A model generated the notes under the pieces. That model saw only the letters and a program-made list of their open reading frames with translations, did no database searches and was not told where the DNA came from. A DNA stretch of 64,000 nucleotides from Oreocharis arfaki (taxonomy: Eukaryota; Chordata; Aves; Passeriformes; Paramythiidae). Both the position numbers and the translations under genes were made by a program. This document shows positions 61,736-64,000 of this stretch, one piece after another. The DNA is taken from NCBI GenBank assembly GCA_013398015.1, contig VZRR01014165.1:778348-842347 (forward strand), in the 5' to 3' direction. How positions within the stretch are numbered: the first letter of the stretch is position 1; each line of letters starts with the position of its first letter.

Positions 61736-63565
61736 TTTTATGCCTAAAGAGCAAAGGTGGTATGAAACAAGTGTACACTCTCATTTCACCACACTTAGAT
61801 CATTCAGAACAGCAGAAGCTCTCCAAGATCCAGAAAACTGTCATTTCCACTCGTCCCAAATTCCCAGATAGGAGTCACCAAAGGAACATGCTCCTTTGAG
61901 CCCTTGACTTCACCCCACTACTCTGTGTGCTAAGAGAGAAGATCAAGGTGACTGCACTGAAGTGGGTTACTTCCCTTTAAAAAGAAGAAAAAAAAATATT
62001 TTGTTCCAGACAATAATCTCATTAGTGACAGGAGGTGAGGCTTTGATTGATTCAACAGCTGTATATTCAAGGATTCTTTCTGCATTGTATTACCCCACAA
62101 GACATTGGCTAAGCCCTTGGTGTCACATCAGTGAAAAATAATGAGAAGGGTAAGGACCTGTTCTTTTTTCCTGTTATGGGAGAAAGACTATTTCTCATTT
62201 TTCACCTTTTATTTGCTGTATTTCTCATTTTGTAGTTAAAAATACATGAAACTTTCTAAAATAGGCATTTCATGTTCCCTTCTCTAGAAAAAAAAATGTA
62301 ATTTATAATTTAGTTATATAGTACTGTAACTATGCATATTGTTATAAAACAGTTCTAAAATGCTTAGCATTAAATAGGAAATCCCAAGGTCTTAAAAATC
62401 TAAAGAGATAGCTTAAAATAAAGGAACTCTGAAATTGAAACTTACACAGCTTCTTTTTATATATGTGCTACTTTACAATGTGCTCTAAAAACTGCTTAAT
62501 GCATAAATCCTGAAGTAATATTTTGTGAACTCCTTAATCTTCACTCCATGAACTGATCTACCCAAAAAGAAAGAATTTCACTCACCTATGTAAATAAAAC
62601 ATCTGAAATAAAATGTTACACCTGAGAGTCTCTCTTACAGATTATTATTTATTTTAATGTTAATAAAGCTTTTCATAGAACACGTAGATGAGTGTATCTA
62701 TATTTCTAATACTATTTTGATATCAGTATCTAATTAAAATTATCTGTATGTTAACTTATATTGTATGTTAATTATATATTTTGTATTAATCTGATGCCAT
62801 CATCTTTTTTAGTATAAAAATTAGGTTATGATAAGGCTGCTAAATTTTACTAATATGTGATTTCATATATCACTTTTCTGGCTCCTTATAAGGTATCACT
62901 AAACAGGACATATATTATAGAGGAAAAAAAAAGGAAAGCATAAAATGAAAACCATCCAAATGCAAGACTTCTGTTCTAACAGAGAAGCTAGAAAAATTGA
63001 TTAGTTCTTGTTTTGGGCCAATGTGGATCAATAGTTGAACACAGTTTTTAAGGCTCAATTGAGATTGAAACAGTGTTAAAAAAAATAGAGATGAGGATGT
63101 CTGGAGCTGGCAGATAGCAAAATTATCACATTCAGGGTCAAATATATAATTATATTGGTTGATATACAGACATATTTTCAGTGTTTTTCAAAAGTTATTT
63201 AGATCTTTTCATCATCATGCTTCATAATTTAATAACTCCCTTTAGGACATTTTGTCTATCAAAGTAGAACCAGTTTGTTCTACCTCTTATAAATCCTTAG
63301 TACCTGTCACTTTCAAGCATAGCTACTGTATTTCTTGCTTTATAATTTCAGCATTACATACACTACTCAATGTGACATATAAATAGCGCAGTATACAAAT
63401 ATGCCACCTTTCTGGATTTATATACTATTTCTTTAACAACACAGTCCATCATCTTCACCTTGTTAACTGTAACCTTGGTACTGTGTACAGGTATTTGTAG
63501 ATATTTCTCCAGCAACAAAACAAAAAAGATTTGCTTACTCTAACACTTACGGATTTTTTACATTT
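61736..63565. other. Unique AT-rich noncoding sequence
   Basis: No gene, RNA or repeat is recognised in this very AT-rich stretch. Confidence 0.55.
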
Positions 63566-64000
63566 GATAGAATCATAGAATCATTGAATGATTTAGGTTG
63601 GAAGGGACCTCAAAGTTCATCTCATTCCAGCCCCTTTGCCATAGGCAGGCATGCCATTCACTAGGTCAGGTTGCTCAGGGTTTCATCCATCCTGGCCTTG
63701 AACATTCCTGGAGATGGGAGGGCCACAGCCTCTCTGGGCAACCTGGTCCAGTGCTTTACCATGCTCACAGTAAAGAATTTTTTCCTAATACATAATTTAG
63801 GCATGCTCTCTTTCAACTTCAAAGCATTGCCCCTTGTCCTGTCATTCCGTGCCCATAAAAAAAGTCTTTCTTCCTCTTTTATATAAGCCCCCCATAGGCA
63901 GTGAAAGGCTGGATTTAGGTCTCCCTGGAGCCTTCTCCTCCCTAGGCTGAACAGCCCCTGCTGTCTCACTCAGCCTTGTAGTGAGTATCTCTCTCTTCAT
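63566..64000 (-). mobile_element. CR1 LINE 3' end, running off the window
   Basis: It starts at the octamers GATAGAATCATAGAATCATTG and continues GGTTGGAAGGGACCTC, 'ctctgggcaacctggtccag', 'gccccttgtcctgtcattcc' and 'cctaggctgaacagcccctg' to the window edge, so the 5' limit is unknown. A 102-codon frame on the element's sense strand (63661-63969) lies in the noncoding 3' part and is not a gene. Subfamily resembles the plus-strand copy at 31205-31606. Confidence 0.95.

Noticed and set aside
1..64000. CRISPR arrays, operons, phage or other prokaryotic systems
   Set aside because: No regularly spaced repeats of suitable length, no ribosome-binding-site-led gene strings, and the repeat content is that of a bird genome.

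Overview
This window looks like a stretch of a bird genome (draft assembly) lying in a gene desert or in very large introns. The evidence is its visibly AT-rich, stop-dense sequence, many copies of the CR1 LINE that end in the tandem ATTCTRTG-type octamer rather than poly(A), avian-style LTR (endogenous-retrovirus-like) remnants, microsatellites, and runs of N (one base at 7778, three at 31780-31782, forty at 32032-32071). I see no confirmed protein-coding gene, no rRNA or tRNA gene, no CRISPR array and nothing prokaryotic. I cannot name the species or the locus.

Layout. 1-7.7 kb is mostly unique AT-rich sequence with a short LTR-terminus-like scar near 3.65 kb. 7.73-8.83 kb holds a CCCTT satellite-like tract followed by a sense-oriented LTR-element remnant with internal ~45-bp repeats. 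11.5-13.5 kb is a repeat cluster: a possible LTR with its own short tandem repeat, a second LTR on the minus strand, and a CR1 piece. 13.5-21 kb is unique sequence with one very old CR1-like relic and one exon-like segment (20809-20998, minus). 21-26 kb carries two related CR1 copies in opposite orientation, a possible LTR near 22.5 kb and another old CR1 relic. CR1 copies follow at 31.2, 35.4, 41.4, 47.5, 56.2, 58.1, 60.8 and 63.6 kb.

The longest and most informative CR1 copies are at 47.5 kb (remnant of the reverse transcriptase with GIPQGS and FADD motifs) and at 58.1 and 60.8 kb. The latter two lie about 1.7 kb apart in opposite orientation. In each, a decayed endonuclease end is joined to the CR1 3' region with the reverse-transcriptase domain missing.

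Three exon-like segments (20809-20998 minus, 55462-55574 minus, 57326-57456 plus) have splice-like borders and protein-like reading frames. They match no family I recognise, lie on different strands, and stay hypotheses. Almost all long open frames in the window are reading frames through CR1 or LTR remnants, often on the strand opposite to the element. I did not find a convincing new biological system here.
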